From: Hymenobacter artigasi | Lineage (GTDB): Bacteria > Bacteroidota > Bacteroidia > Cytophagales > Hymenobacteraceae | Assembly: GCF_012275535.1 (NCBI RefSeq) | Contig: NZ_JAAVTK010000002.1 | Span: 124,001-188,000, forward strand | Length of the DNA stretch: 64,000 bases | Direction: 5' to 3' | Shown here: piece by piece, positions 1 to 7,197 of the stretch | Numbering within the stretch: the first letter of the stretch is position 1 | Layout of the letters: each line of letters starts with the position of its first letter | Position numbers and translations under genes: made by a program | The notes under the pieces: model-generated | What the model was told of the DNA's origin: nothing | The model's input: only the letters and a program-made list of their open reading frames with translations | Databases searched by the model: none

Positions 1-1042
1 CGGGCTGGTTGAAGGCAGCCAGGGCCAGACGCGGCGTGGGGGCCACGGCGGCACTCTGCGTCCACTCGGCCAGGGCGGTGAGGGCGCGGGCCAGCCGGAG
101 CGGGTCGCCGCCCACGAGGGCCGTGGCGGCATCGTCGCAGCAGTTTTCGCGCTCGGTACGCACGCAATTGGCCACAAACCACACCGCCGGATGGTAGAAA
201 AACAGCACCTCGGCCACGGTTTGCAGCAGGTTCACAAGGTAGTCGCGGCGCAGCACATGGGCCAGTTCGTGGGCCAGAATAGCCTCCAGACAAGCCGGCG
301 ATAAGCCCGCCACCGTGCCCAGCGGCAGCAGAATCACGGGCCGCAGGTGGCCCACCACCAGCGGCACCCGCACCAGCGCCGACTCCAGCAGCGCCACCGG
401 CCGCTTCACGCCGCTGCGGGCGGCCAGCGCGGCCAGCCGCTCCTGCCACGCCGCCGATAGCGGGCGCACCCGGTAGCGCCGCAGCCGCTGCACATACAGC
501 AGGCCGCCCAGCATGCGCAGGCTCATGGCCAGCAGGCCCAGCAGCCAGGCCAGCACCAGCAGCGGTAACTGGTTGTTCAACGCATGGCTGAGGGACTGCG
601 TGATGGCCTGAATCGCGGAAGGCAGGGCCAGCGCAGCCGAATCCGGAGCCGCAGCTGCGGCCGGTGCCGGGCGGGGCGCGGCACTAATCCCAGCAGCAGT
701 CATTCCCCCCGCTTTAGCGTCAGACACTGCACCCGCTGCGGGCATCCCGGCCGGCTTCAAATTGCCCACCGTTTGGCTTGGGGTTGCCTCCCAACCCAGC
801 AATGGGCTTTTGTCAGGGCTCGAATTCATATACAGCCCGAACGTGATGCCGGCCAGCGCCACCACCACCCCCAGCGCCCCGGCCGAAGCCGCGTAGCGCA
901 CCTCGGCCCGCTGCCGGCGCAGCAGCAGCAGCGCCCCGGCCAGCACGGCCGCCACCAGGGCACCCTGCCACAGCGAGTGCAGCAAGGTCCAGCCCAAAGC
1001 CCGCGTCAGCGCGGGCGAAACGAATTGCTCAAGCGTGGTCAT
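1..1042 (-). CDS. BlaR1-type M56 family metallopeptidase (3' end outside window)
   Basis: Translated from the minus strand, the N-terminal half has several hydrophobic segments, followed by the zinc-protease motif HELAH (in AILAHELAHVLRRDY, near position 265) and a downstream glutamate in RTERENCCDD that could be the third zinc ligand. This is the M56/BlaR1 arrangement: a membrane-anchored protease that in known systems cleaves a BlaI-type repressor on sensing a signal. The ATG at 1042 overlaps the end of the blaI-like gene by 14 bases, which suggests translational coupling. The C-terminal sensor or TonB-like part lies beyond the window edge, so the signal sensed is unknown. Family call is confident; the stimulus is not inferable. 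Confidence 0.85.
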   Translation of the reverse strand, partial: MTTLEQFVSPALTRALGWTLLHSLWQGALVAAVLAGALLLLRRQRAEVRYAASAGALGVVVALAGITFGLYMNSSPDKSPLLGWEATPSQTVGNLKPAGMPAAGAVSDAKAGGMTAAGISAAPRPAPAAAAAPDSAALALPSAIQAITQSLSHALNNQLPLLVLAWLLGLLAMSLRMLGGLLYVQRLRRYRVRPLSAAWQERLAALAARSGVKRPVALLESALVRVPLVVGHLRPVILLPLGTVAGLSPACLEAILAHELAHVLRRDYLVNLLQTVAEVLFFYHPAVWFVANCVRTERENCCDDAATALVGGDPLRLARALTALAEWTQSAAVAPTPRLALAAFNQP

Positions 1043-1454
1043 CGTCGTCGGAATTAGGAGTGGAATTCTGGATTTCAATGTCATTCAGCAGGCGGCGAAT
1101 CTGGGCCAGCTCGTCGGCCGAGGTCTGGCGGCTGCCCAGGGCCTGCATCACCAGCTTCAGGGCCGAGCCGCCGAAGGTGGCGTCCACGAACTTATCGAGC
1201 AGCAGCCCCTGGGTTTCCTGCTCGCGCACGGCGGCCCGGTACACGTGGCTGCGGTCGGCATCGTCGCGCCGCACCAGCGCCTTCTCCAGCATCAGCTGCA
1301 AAATCTTAAGCGTGGTGGTGTAGCCCACCTCCACCTGGCGGCGCAGGCTCAGGTGGTCGTTGATGGCCCGCACCGTGGCGGGCCCGTGCTGCCAGAGCAC
1401 GTGCAGGATTTCCAGCTCGGAATCCGTAGGTTTGGGGGGCGGTGCCTTGCTCAT
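1029..1454 (-). CDS. BlaI/MecI/CopY family transcriptional repressor
   Basis: A 141-residue winged-helix protein beginning MSKAPPPKPTDSELEIL, with the typical BlaI pattern LEILHVLWQHGPATVRAINDHL and a GYTTTLKILQLMLEKALV recognition region. BlaI proteins are dimeric repressors removed by the partner M56 protease encoded immediately downstream. The ATG at 1454 was chosen because the conserved domain starts there and because upstream in-frame codons run through the operator region. The promoter region carries three near-palindromic sites (1472-1554), so autoregulation of this pair is very likely. Target genes other than the pair itself are unknown. Confidence 0.9.
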   Translation of the reverse strand: MSKAPPPKPTDSELEILHVLWQHGPATVRAINDHLSLRRQVEVGYTTTLKILQLMLEKALVRRDDADRSHVYRAAVREQETQGLLLDKFVDATFGGSALKLVMQALGSRQTSADELAQIRRLLNDIEIQNSTPNSDDDDHA

Positions 1455-1471
1455 GTCGAAAGATACGAGGT

Positions 1472-1554
1472 TACTACGAATTATTTCGTAGTATGACACA
1501 AAGATTATACGAATACATTCGTAGTTGCAAGATTTATCTACGAAATAATTCGTA
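1472..1554 (-). promoter_or_regulatory. Three tandem BlaI-type operators upstream of blaI
   Basis: Three inverted repeats share the half-site TACGAA/TTCGTA: 1472-1493 (9-base arms, 4-base centre), 1508-1523 and 1539-1554. Their centres lie about 33 and 31 bases apart, close to three helical turns each. A TATAAT/CTTTG-rich stretch that could be the promoter lies between sites one and two (about 1494-1509, read on the minus strand). The layout fits repression of the blaI-M56 pair by its own product. Confidence 0.75.
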
Positions 1555-1693
1555 CTAAATCCAAACACAGGTGCAAGCCCTTGATTTTAAGGGCGATAAA
1601 TTTTATTCAAGAAGGCGAATATTTCTGCTTTTACGGCAGCTCAGCGGGCGAAGCAAAGGGCTGCCTTCGCCCCTACCCACGCTTAAATGGCTA

Positions 1694-2059
1694 TTACTGC
1701 TTGTCCCGGCGCTTCGTGAGCGTGACGCGGGCGCGGTGGCAGATGCCGCCCAGCGGCGGATTGAACTTGCTCACGCTGACTTTCACCTTGCGCACGTGCG
1801 GCAGCTCGGCCGTAATGCGGTCGAGCACGCGGTGGGCTACGTGCTCCAGCAGGCGGGCAGGAGCGCGCATTTCCTCGGCCACGAGGCGGTAGAGAATTTC
1901 GTAGTTCACCGTCTGCTGCAGCTTATCAGACTCGCCGGCGGCCAGCAAATCGGTTTTGATGTAGAGGTCGACGCCGTACTTATTGCCGATTTTCTGCTCT
2001 TCATCATAGTAGCCGTGGAAAGCAAAAAACTCCATGCCTTCGAGTGCAATCTGGCCCAT
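1694..2059 (-). CDS. folB: Dihydroneopterin aldolase
   Basis: A 121-residue protein starting MGQIALEGMEFFAFHGYYDEE, which matches the FolB N-terminus (FHGYYDEE with the catalytic-site glutamate), and containing VNYEILYRLV and LLEHVAHRVLD. FolB converts dihydroneopterin to 6-hydroxymethyl-dihydropterin and glycolaldehyde in folate synthesis, in the cytoplasm. Length is normal for the family (about 120 residues). The ATG at 2059 is preferred over an upstream in-frame ATG because the conserved fold begins there. It stands alone rather than with other fol genes; folE and a 6-PTPS homologue lie about 33 kb away. Confidence 0.92.
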   Translation of the reverse strand: MGQIALEGMEFFAFHGYYDEEQKIGNKYGVDLYIKTDLLAAGESDKLQQTVNYEILYRLVAEEMRAPARLLEHVAHRVLDRITAELPHVRKVKVSVSKFNPPLGGICHRARVTLTKRRDKQ

Positions 2060-2158
2060 GAGGTGAAATGGTGAGGTGGGGAAATGGTGAGCACAATACG
2101 CGCAGCGGCAAGCGACCGCAGCCCCGGCTACGCTGCGAAAGCGACGCCACAAAGGTTG

Positions 2159-2231
2159 CCTCATAAAACCTCATAAAAGAAGAAAGCCCACCACGAAGGC
2201 AGGCTTTCTTCTTTTATGAGGTTTTATGAGG
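2159..2231. terminator. 30-bp perfect inverted repeat between folB and the DivIVA-domain gene
   Basis: Arms 2159-2188 and 2202-2231 are perfect reverse complements of 30 bases around a 13-base loop. The stem contains AGAAAGCC/GGCTTTCT and A/T-rich runs at the base, so it could stop transcription in either direction. It lies downstream of the minus-strand DivIVA-domain gene. It is much longer than a typical intrinsic terminator, so a mobile palindromic element is an alternative reading. Confidence 0.6.
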
Positions 2232-2274
2232 CAGCTGAATCCTGATAATCCGTCAAATCCGTTAAATCTGCGGT

Positions 2275-3360
2275 CTAGATTTCATCGAAGAACGACCTCT
2301 CCGCCACGGCTGCTTCCACTGGCGCAGCGGCCTGGGCCGGGGCGCCAGCGGCCACCATGCCGGGCTGGCCGGGGTGCGTTACGGGCGAAGGCTGGTTGAT
2401 TTCGGGGTAGTTGGGCGTGGTGGGCTGAATGTCGGGCGCGGTGGGCTGCACGTAGGGCGGGTTGGGCTCGGGCACCTGCGAGGGCGCGGGCGGGTCGATG
2501 TGCGGGGCGGGCGCGATGCCGGGGTTTTCGGCGGGCGCGCTGGGGCGCTCGATGTCGGGTCGCGGGGCTTGGGCGGGCGCGCCGGGGTCGGGCTGCTGGC
2601 CGGGCTTGGGGTTGTAGCCGGTGGTTTGGGCGGCGCGCTCCAGGGTTTGCTCGGCGCGGCCAAAATTGCCGGGGGCAAACGATGCGGGCGTGGCCGCCGC
2701 GACAGCGGCAGCAGACGAAACGGCGGATGAAGAAGTGACTTGCATGGCGGCAGGGGGTTCGGGCGTGGGTTCGGCGGCGGCTTCCTTGGGCCGCTCTACC
2801 TGTACGCGAGCCGCGCGCGAAAGGATGGCCGCCGCGCCGCCCTTGGGCCGGTTGCGGGCTTTCTCCACCTTGTCGAGCGCATCGGAGGCGAGGTGGTGGA
2901 GGTCGCGCACGAGGCCATCGAGCTGCTGCTCCAGGCGCTGGCACTCCTGGCCCAGGCCGCCTACTTCGCGCTGCATGTCAGACACCGTTTTTTCGGCCTG
3001 CTGGTAAGCGCCGTCCACCACTTCGCGGGCGCGCTGGCGGGCTTCGCTGAGGATGCCTTCGGCCTGAAACTGGGCTTCGCGGATGCGCAGGTCGGCATCG
3101 CGCTGGGCCTGCTCGGTGATATTGTTGCCGGTGTCCTCGGCCGTTTTGAGGGTGCGGTAGAGGCTGCTTTCCACTTCGCGCATCTTCTGCACGTCGTGCT
3201 GGGCGTGCTCCAGCTTGAGGCGTAGCTCGCGGTTTTCGTCGCCCATGCGCTCCCATTGCTGCGACACGGTGGTGAGGAAAGCCTGCACCTCGTCGCGGTC
3301 AATCCCCCGGAAGGATTTTTCAAACGTTTTCTGACGGATATCGAGGGCGGTGAGTTTCAT
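2275..3360 (-). CDS. DivIVA domain-containing protein with proline-rich tail
   Basis: The first about 60 residues match the DivIVA N-terminal lipid-binding domain (LTALDIRQKTFEKSFRG then DRDEVQAFL), followed by a long coiled coil to about residue 175 and a low-complexity tail of about 170 residues rich in Pro, Ala and Gln. DivIVA-type proteins gather at curved membrane or division sites and act as scaffolds. The role in Bacteroidota is poorly defined; a scaffold role is inferred from the domain only. The C-terminus ends in a conserved-looking RSFFDEI that may be a binding peptide. Confidence 0.85.
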   Translation of the reverse strand: MKLTALDIRQKTFEKSFRGIDRDEVQAFLTTVSQQWERMGDENRELRLKLEHAQHDVQKMREVESSLYRTLKTAEDTGNNITEQAQRDADLRIREAQFQAEGILSEARQRAREVVDGAYQQAEKTVSDMQREVGGLGQECQRLEQQLDGLVRDLHHLASDALDKVEKARNRPKGGAAAILSRAARVQVERPKEAAAEPTPEPPAAMQVTSSSAVSSAAAVAAATPASFAPGNFGRAEQTLERAAQTTGYNPKPGQQPDPGAPAQAPRPDIERPSAPAENPGIAPAPHIDPPAPSQVPEPNPPYVQPTAPDIQPTTPNYPEINQPSPVTHPGQPGMVAAGAPAQAAAPVEAAVAERSFFDEI

Positions 3361-3365
3361 TTTTT

Positions 3366-3479
3366 TAGCTGTTAGCTTTTAGCTGCTAGCTATTAGCTGT
3401 GGTGGTAGGTGCGCGGCAATCGTAGAATGAGCCTATTATTTCGAGGAAGCTGACAGCTAATAGCTATTGGCTAACAGCT
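3366..3479. repeat. AGCTATTAGC-type palindromic intergenic repeat, copy 1
   Basis: The left arm (3366-3400) consists of iterated AGCT-TTAGC units and the right arm (3453-3479) is a complementary run. The same kind of element occurs at 31679-31773. The right arm extends into the 3' end of the WD40 gene and supplies its last codons and its stop codon at 3464-3466. Confidence 0.7.
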
Positions 3480-4399
3480 TCCAATTGCCAAACGGCCAGG
3501 CTGCGGTCGTCGCTACACGAAACTAGCCGGTTTTCGGTGCCCGGCCAAACCAGGCGGTTCACCGAGGTGCCGTGCCCGGCGGCGCGGGCGCGGTCGAGCA
3601 CGCGCAGCAGCGTGAGCGTGGCCGCGTCCCAGAGCTTGATGCTCTTATCGAGGCTGCACGAGGCTAAGTAGCGGCCATCGGGGCTAAAAGCCAGGTGGTT
3701 GATGGTGTACATGTGGGCCGGCACGGTGTCGAGCAGGGCGTAGCCGGCGGCCACGTCCCAGCGCCGAATCTGGGCATCGCGGCCGGCCGTGAGCAGGTAC
3801 GCGCCATCGGGCGAAAAGGCCACTGAAAACACCGAGTTGGTGCTTTCGCCGAGGGTGTACTTGGTTTCGAGCGAGTCGAGGTCGAGCACGCGGATGAGGT
3901 GGTCGGAACTGCCCACAACCAGCTCGCCCCGGCACTCGTGCAGCACCAGCGTGCGCAGGCTTTTATCGGCGAGGCGCAGCAGTTTTTCGAGGCGGAAATC
4001 GGGCAGGCGCAGCACGGCCAGCGTGCCGTCGCCCAGCCCCGCGTACAGGCGCTGCCGGCTCTCGGAAAACACGATTTCGAAGATGGCCACCGGCGGCAGG
4101 GCCGTGGCGTGAACCAGCTCTTTCTTCGCTAAATCGATGGCCTGAATGCCCTGGAAGTTGTGTCCCAGCACCAGCAAGCCCAGCGTTGGCAGGTGGCGCA
4201 GGGCGTACACCGAGTTCTGCACGCGGGCCAGCAGCTCGCCGTCGCGGGCGGGCTCGGCGGCATCCCAGCCCACCACCATGCCATCGGCGCTGCCGGAGTA
4301 AACGTGGCTGCCGGAGCCACCCGTGAGGGCGTACACGGCATCGCGGTGGCCGGCAAGGGTGGCTATTCGGGTAACGGGCGGGCGGAAGATTTCGGGCAT
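3464..4399 (-). CDS. WD40 repeat protein
   Basis: A 311-residue protein made almost wholly of WD40 blades, seen in repeats such as HRDAVYALTGGSG, FSPDGAYLLTAGRDAQIRRW and FSPDGRYLASCSLDKSIKLW. About seven blades fit a single beta-propeller, the usual protein-interaction platform. No signal peptide or catalytic domain is visible, so it is probably cytoplasmic; its partner is unknown. The start MPEIFRPP at 4399 was chosen because a TACCTTTG promoter motif lies just upstream (4411-4418) and would exclude the longer in-frame start. The last residues and stop codon are contributed by a palindromic repeat. Confidence 0.85.
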   Translation of the reverse strand: MPEIFRPPVTRIATLAGHRDAVYALTGGSGSHVYSGSADGMVVGWDAAEPARDGELLARVQNSVYALRHLPTLGLLVLGHNFQGIQAIDLAKKELVHATALPPVAIFEIVFSESRQRLYAGLGDGTLAVLRLPDFRLEKLLRLADKSLRTLVLHECRGELVVGSSDHLIRVLDLDSLETKYTLGESTNSVFSVAFSPDGAYLLTAGRDAQIRRWDVAAGYALLDTVPAHMYTINHLAFSPDGRYLASCSLDKSIKLWDAATLTLLRVLDRARAAGHGTSVNRLVWPGTENRLVSCSDDRSLAVWQLEAVSQ

Positions 4400-4410
4400 A
4401 ACGGGTGGCG

Positions 4411-4418
4411 CAAAGGTA
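4411..4418 (-). promoter_or_regulatory. Bacteroidota -7 promoter motif for the WD40 gene
   Basis: On the minus strand this reads TACCTTTG, a perfect match to the Bacteroidota TAnnTTTG element, 12 bases upstream of the ATG at 4399. It implies a very short leader. I did not find a convincing -33 element. Confidence 0.6.
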
Positions 4419-4454
4419 GCTTTGTTTGGAAGTAGGGCCACTTTGTCATCCCAA

Positions 4455-4558
4455 CTGTCATCCTGAGCGCAGCGAAGGACCTTATCACCTTTGCACCGAT
4501 TGATTTACTGCGAAACGTTCTGACGTAACAAGGTCCTTCGTTGCGCTCAGGATGACAG
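4455..4558. repeat. TGTCATCCTGAG-type palindromic repeat, copy 1
   Basis: Arms 4455-4483 and 4530-4558 are 29-base inverted repeats with a single G-U-compatible difference; the core reads CTGTCATCCTGAGCG. Related copies occur at 6922-7181 and 28322-28413, and all three share the inner flank TTATCAC beside the left arm. It separates divergent genes (WD40 on minus, phosphopantetheinyl transferase on plus). Confidence 0.85.
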
Positions 4559-4597
4559 GTGCTCCCGCTTCCCAATCCCCGCTTCCCGCTCCCAATA

Positions 4598-5281
4598 ATG
4601 CCCCTGCACTCCCTCCAGCGCCTCTCCCCTACCGCCGTGCTGGGCCTCTGGCACCTCACCGAAACGCCCGCCGAGCTCTGGGCCGGGTTGCCCAACGCCG
4701 CCACCTACCAGCTGCTGCTGCCCGCCACCGCCGACCCCAAACGCCAGGCGCAGTGGCTGGCCGGCCGCCGGCTGGCCCACGCGCTGTTCGGCGAATTGCC
4801 CACGCCCCTAGCGCCCGAAACCGTGGTGCGCAACGATGCCACCGGCCGCCCCTGGCTGGCCGGCGCGCCCGCCAATACGGTGGTTTCGCTGTCGCACTCC
4901 GGCGAGTGGGCGGCGGCCCTGCTGGCCCAGGATGGCCGGGCCGGGGTCGATATTGAGTTCATTCGCGACAAAGCCCAGCGCTTGGCCGGAAAATTTCTGG
5001 CCGAAAACGAGTGGGCCCACGCCCGCGCCGCCACCCCGGTGGCCGAAGCGGATGCCCATTACACCCTGCTCTGGAGCGCCAAAGAAGCCCTGTATAAGCT
5101 GGCGGCCCGGCGCGGCATCATTTTCCGCCAACAGCTGCTGCTTCACGAATTTAGCGCGGCGGAATCCGGCGAAATCCCCGCTACGTTAGTGCTGGACGGG
5201 GCCCAGACCCGGCACCGCATTTGCTATACCCAACCCGCACCCGGCTACGTGCTCACGTACTGCCACGAACCGGCCGGGTAG
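4598..5281 (+). CDS. 4'-phosphopantetheinyl transferase superfamily protein
   Basis: A 227-residue protein with the two Sfp-type signature motifs: GVDIEFI (about residue 129) and WSAKEALYKL (about residue 160), plus the RR(L)A-type substrate motif AGRRLAHALF. These enzymes transfer phosphopantetheine from CoA to a carrier-protein serine, using the motif Asp, Glu and Glu to bind magnesium. Length fits the Sfp group rather than the shorter AcpS. The ATG at 4598 is preferred because upstream in-frame codons fall in the palindromic repeat. No carrier protein or synthase gene is nearby, so the target is unknown. Confidence 0.9.
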   Translation: MPLHSLQRLSPTAVLGLWHLTETPAELWAGLPNAATYQLLLPATADPKRQAQWLAGRRLAHALFGELPTPLAPETVVRNDATGRPWLAGAPANTVVSLSHSGEWAAALLAQDGRAGVDIEFIRDKAQRLAGKFLAENEWAHARAATPVAEADAHYTLLWSAKEALYKLAARRGIIFRQQLLLHEFSAAESGEIPATLVLDGAQTRHRICYTQPAPGYVLTYCHEPAG

Positions 5282-5324
5282 CCGCGAGGCAGTAGCCCGC
5301 GCCGTTTTGCCTTACCTTACCGCC

Positions 5325-5906
5325 ATGTCTTTTCGCCGAATCTCTATTCTCACCGCCGTAACCCTGCTGGCCGTTTCGCTCGCCGTGGGCGTGGCCCGCG
5401 CCCAGGCCGGCGGCACCGTTTCTGATTTCACCCTGAAAACCGCCGCCAACGCCGACGTCGCCCTGAAAAGCTACGCCAAGGACAAGGCTGTGGTGGTGGT
5501 ATTTTTGAACCCGGCCTGCGCCTTTTCGCGCCTCTACCAGGAGCGGCTGGCCTCGCTCAGCAGTGCCTACCGGGGCCGGGGCGTGCAGTTCCTGTTCATC
5601 AACGTGCCCATCAACCTCGATGCGCCCGGCACCGCCGCCCCCGGCGAGGTCGAGCTGCCCACCCTCACCGATGCCAGCCAGCAGGTGGCCGGCCTGCTGG
5701 GCGTAACCAAAACCGCCGAGGCCGTGGTGCTGGAGCCCGCCGGCAACGGCTTCGCCATCCGCTACCGCGGTGCCATCGACGACAACCCCCAGGTGGCCGG
5801 CAGCGTGCAGCAAGCCTACCTGAAGCAGGTGCTCGACAACGTGTTGGCCGGCCGCCCCAGCGGCGTAGCCGATAAGCGCGCCGCTGGGTGCCTGATTAAG
5901 CGGTAA
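5325..5906 (+). CDS. Exported redoxin (AhpC/TSA-thioredoxin fold) protein
   Basis: The protein has an N-terminal signal peptide (MSFRRISILTAVTLLAV then ending near AQA) and then a thioredoxin-like redoxin domain: VSDFTLKTAANADVALKSY, VVVVFLNPACAFSRLYQERL and YRGAIDDNPQ. The active site is CxxS-like (C-A-F-S) rather than CxxC; the only other cysteine of the mature protein is in the terminal GCLIKR. This pair is seen in a group of periplasmic redoxins, where the second cysteine may resolve the first. Role in periplasmic thiol or peroxide chemistry is inferred. The ATG at 5325 fits the signal peptide best. Confidence 0.8.
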   Translation: MSFRRISILTAVTLLAVSLAVGVARAQAGGTVSDFTLKTAANADVALKSYAKDKAVVVVFLNPACAFSRLYQERLASLSSAYRGRGVQFLFINVPINLDAPGTAAPGEVELPTLTDASQQVAGLLGVTKTAEAVVLEPAGNGFAIRYRGAIDDNPQVAGSVQQAYLKQVLDNVLAGRPSGVADKRAAGCLIKR

Positions 5907-5910
5907 TCGC

Positions 5911-5984
5911 CCCGCCCGTCGTTAAAAGATTCAGTTGTACATCACATCGTTCAACGTCTGGGCGGGGGCAGGCCCCGCCCCTAC
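5911..5984. repeat. GGGCGGGGGCA-type palindromic repeat, degenerate copy
   Basis: A CCCGCCCGTCGTT half (5911-5923) faces a CGTTCAACG...GGGCGGGGGCA half ending at 5984. It resembles the complete copy at 10440-10526. Its outer CCTAC provides the complement of the TAG stop codon of the AraC-family gene. Confidence 0.65.
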
Positions 5985-6901
5985 TGCGCCGAAAACCGGA
6001 AGGCGGCCGGGGTCAGCCCGGTTTTACTTTTGAAAAGCCGGGTGAAATACTGCGGATACTCGAAGCCCAGCCGAAACGCGGTTTCGTTGATGGTGAGGGA
6101 GGTGGTGAGCAGCAGGCGCTTGGCTTTTTCGATGAGGGCCTGGTGGAGGTGCTGCTGGGTGGTTTGGCCGGTGAGGGTGCGCAGCAAGTCGCTGAGGTAG
6201 GCGGGCGAGACATTGAGCGCGGCGGCGAAGTGCTGCACGGTGGGCAGCGGCTGTTCCTGCTCGGCGGCAAAATAGGCGGTGAGCAGGGTTTCGAAGCGGC
6301 TGAGCAAGTCGTGCCCGGCGGTGCGCCGCATGAGGAACTGCCGGTGGTAGAAGCGGTTGGCGTAGTTGAGCAGCACGTCGAGCTGCGACACCAGCACATC
6401 CTGGCTGAAGGCGTCGATGGGCCGCTCGTACTCGGCACGAATGTTGGCCAACAGCGCGTCGAGGGCCGTTTCTTCCTGGGGCGCGAGGTGCAGGGCCTCG
6501 TGCACGGCGTAGGAGAAAAAGCCGTACTCCGTGATTTTCTGGCCCAGTGGGTACTTGTGCAGCAGGTCGGGGTGAAACAAGACCATCCAACCGCTGATTT
6601 GAGAGATATCCAGCGTGGCATCAATGGCAAATACCTGCCCGGGGGCCTGGAAACCCATCACGCCCTCGCCGAAATCGTAGGACTGGTGGCCGTAGTGCAC
6701 CTTGCCCCGGAGGTTCTTCTTCACCCACACGCTGTAGAAGTGCTGCACCACGGGCGTTAGCTTGTCGGGCAGCACATTGCCACGGGTTTGCTCCAGGTCG
6801 ATGACGGTAAGCAGCGGATGGGCCGGCGCGGGCAGCCCGCAGAAGCGGGCGTAGTCCGTCACGGTATGCAGCACGCGGATTTCAGGAGGCGGCGGTTTCA
6901 T
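5981..6901 (-). CDS. AraC family transcriptional regulator
   Basis: A 306-residue protein with an N-terminal cupin-like sensing half and a C-terminal double helix-turn-helix. The HTH part shows FAAALNVSPAYLSDLLR then ETAFRLGFEYPQYFTRLFK and the end KSKTGLTPAAFR, which is canonical AraC/XylS. The ATG at 6901 (MKPPPPEIRVL) was preferred to one 7 codons upstream. It is transcribed away from the redoxin gene and has no obvious operon partner. The ligand and target promoters are unknown. The stop codon sits in a palindromic repeat. Confidence 0.9.
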   Translation of the reverse strand: MKPPPPEIRVLHTVTDYARFCGLPAPAHPLLTVIDLEQTRGNVLPDKLTPVVQHFYSVWVKKNLRGKVHYGHQSYDFGEGVMGFQAPGQVFAIDATLDISQISGWMVLFHPDLLHKYPLGQKITEYGFFSYAVHEALHLAPQEETALDALLANIRAEYERPIDAFSQDVLVSQLDVLLNYANRFYHRQFLMRRTAGHDLLSRFETLLTAYFAAEQEQPLPTVQHFAAALNVSPAYLSDLLRTLTGQTTQQHLHQALIEKAKRLLLTTSLTINETAFRLGFEYPQYFTRLFKSKTGLTPAAFRFSAQ

Positions 6902-6921
6902 GGGAATAATTCGTTTTAACA

Positions 6922-7181
6922 CCTGTCATCCTGAGCCTGCGAAGGACCTTATCACGCAGGAGCCATTAGAGCGGTTTTCGGATTTGTGTACAGCTTATTA
7001 GGCTAACAGGCAGTAGCGCGAACTTTGTAGTTCGCGTCCCCGCGCCATCAGAGCCGTTCTAATGGCGCGGGGACGCGAACTACAAAGTTCGCGCTACGTG
7101 TAAACGAACCTGAAAACCGCTCTAGAATTACTGCTAATCGTTCAAGGGTGACAAGGTCCTTCGCAGGCTCAGGATGACAGG
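6922..7181. repeat. Nested palindromes: TGTCATCCTGAG repeat containing a GTAGCGCGAAC repeat
   Basis: Outer arms 6922-6950 and 7153-7181 are perfect 29-base inverted repeats of the TGTCATCCTGAG family. Inside them, arms 7013-7048 and 7062-7097 are perfect 36-base inverted repeats of a second family (GTAGCGCGAACTTTGTAG core), also found at 50671-50756. A further pair, AGAGCGGTTTTC 6968-6979 and GAAAACCGCTCT 7112-7123, sits between the two. No gene lies in this interval. Confidence 0.9.
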
Positions 7182-7197
7182 AGACTTTATGCCTCCG

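Noticed and set aside
584..1057. 157-residue open frame on the plus strand opposite the M56 gene
   Set aside because: It is the antisense of the M56 coding sequence in GC-rich DNA; composition is Arg/Gly/His-rich with no domain.
1646..1672. Short hairpin GGGCGAAG/CTTCGCCC between blaI and folB
   Set aside because: Only 8-base arms with no T-run; may be a repeat fragment but there is too little to call.
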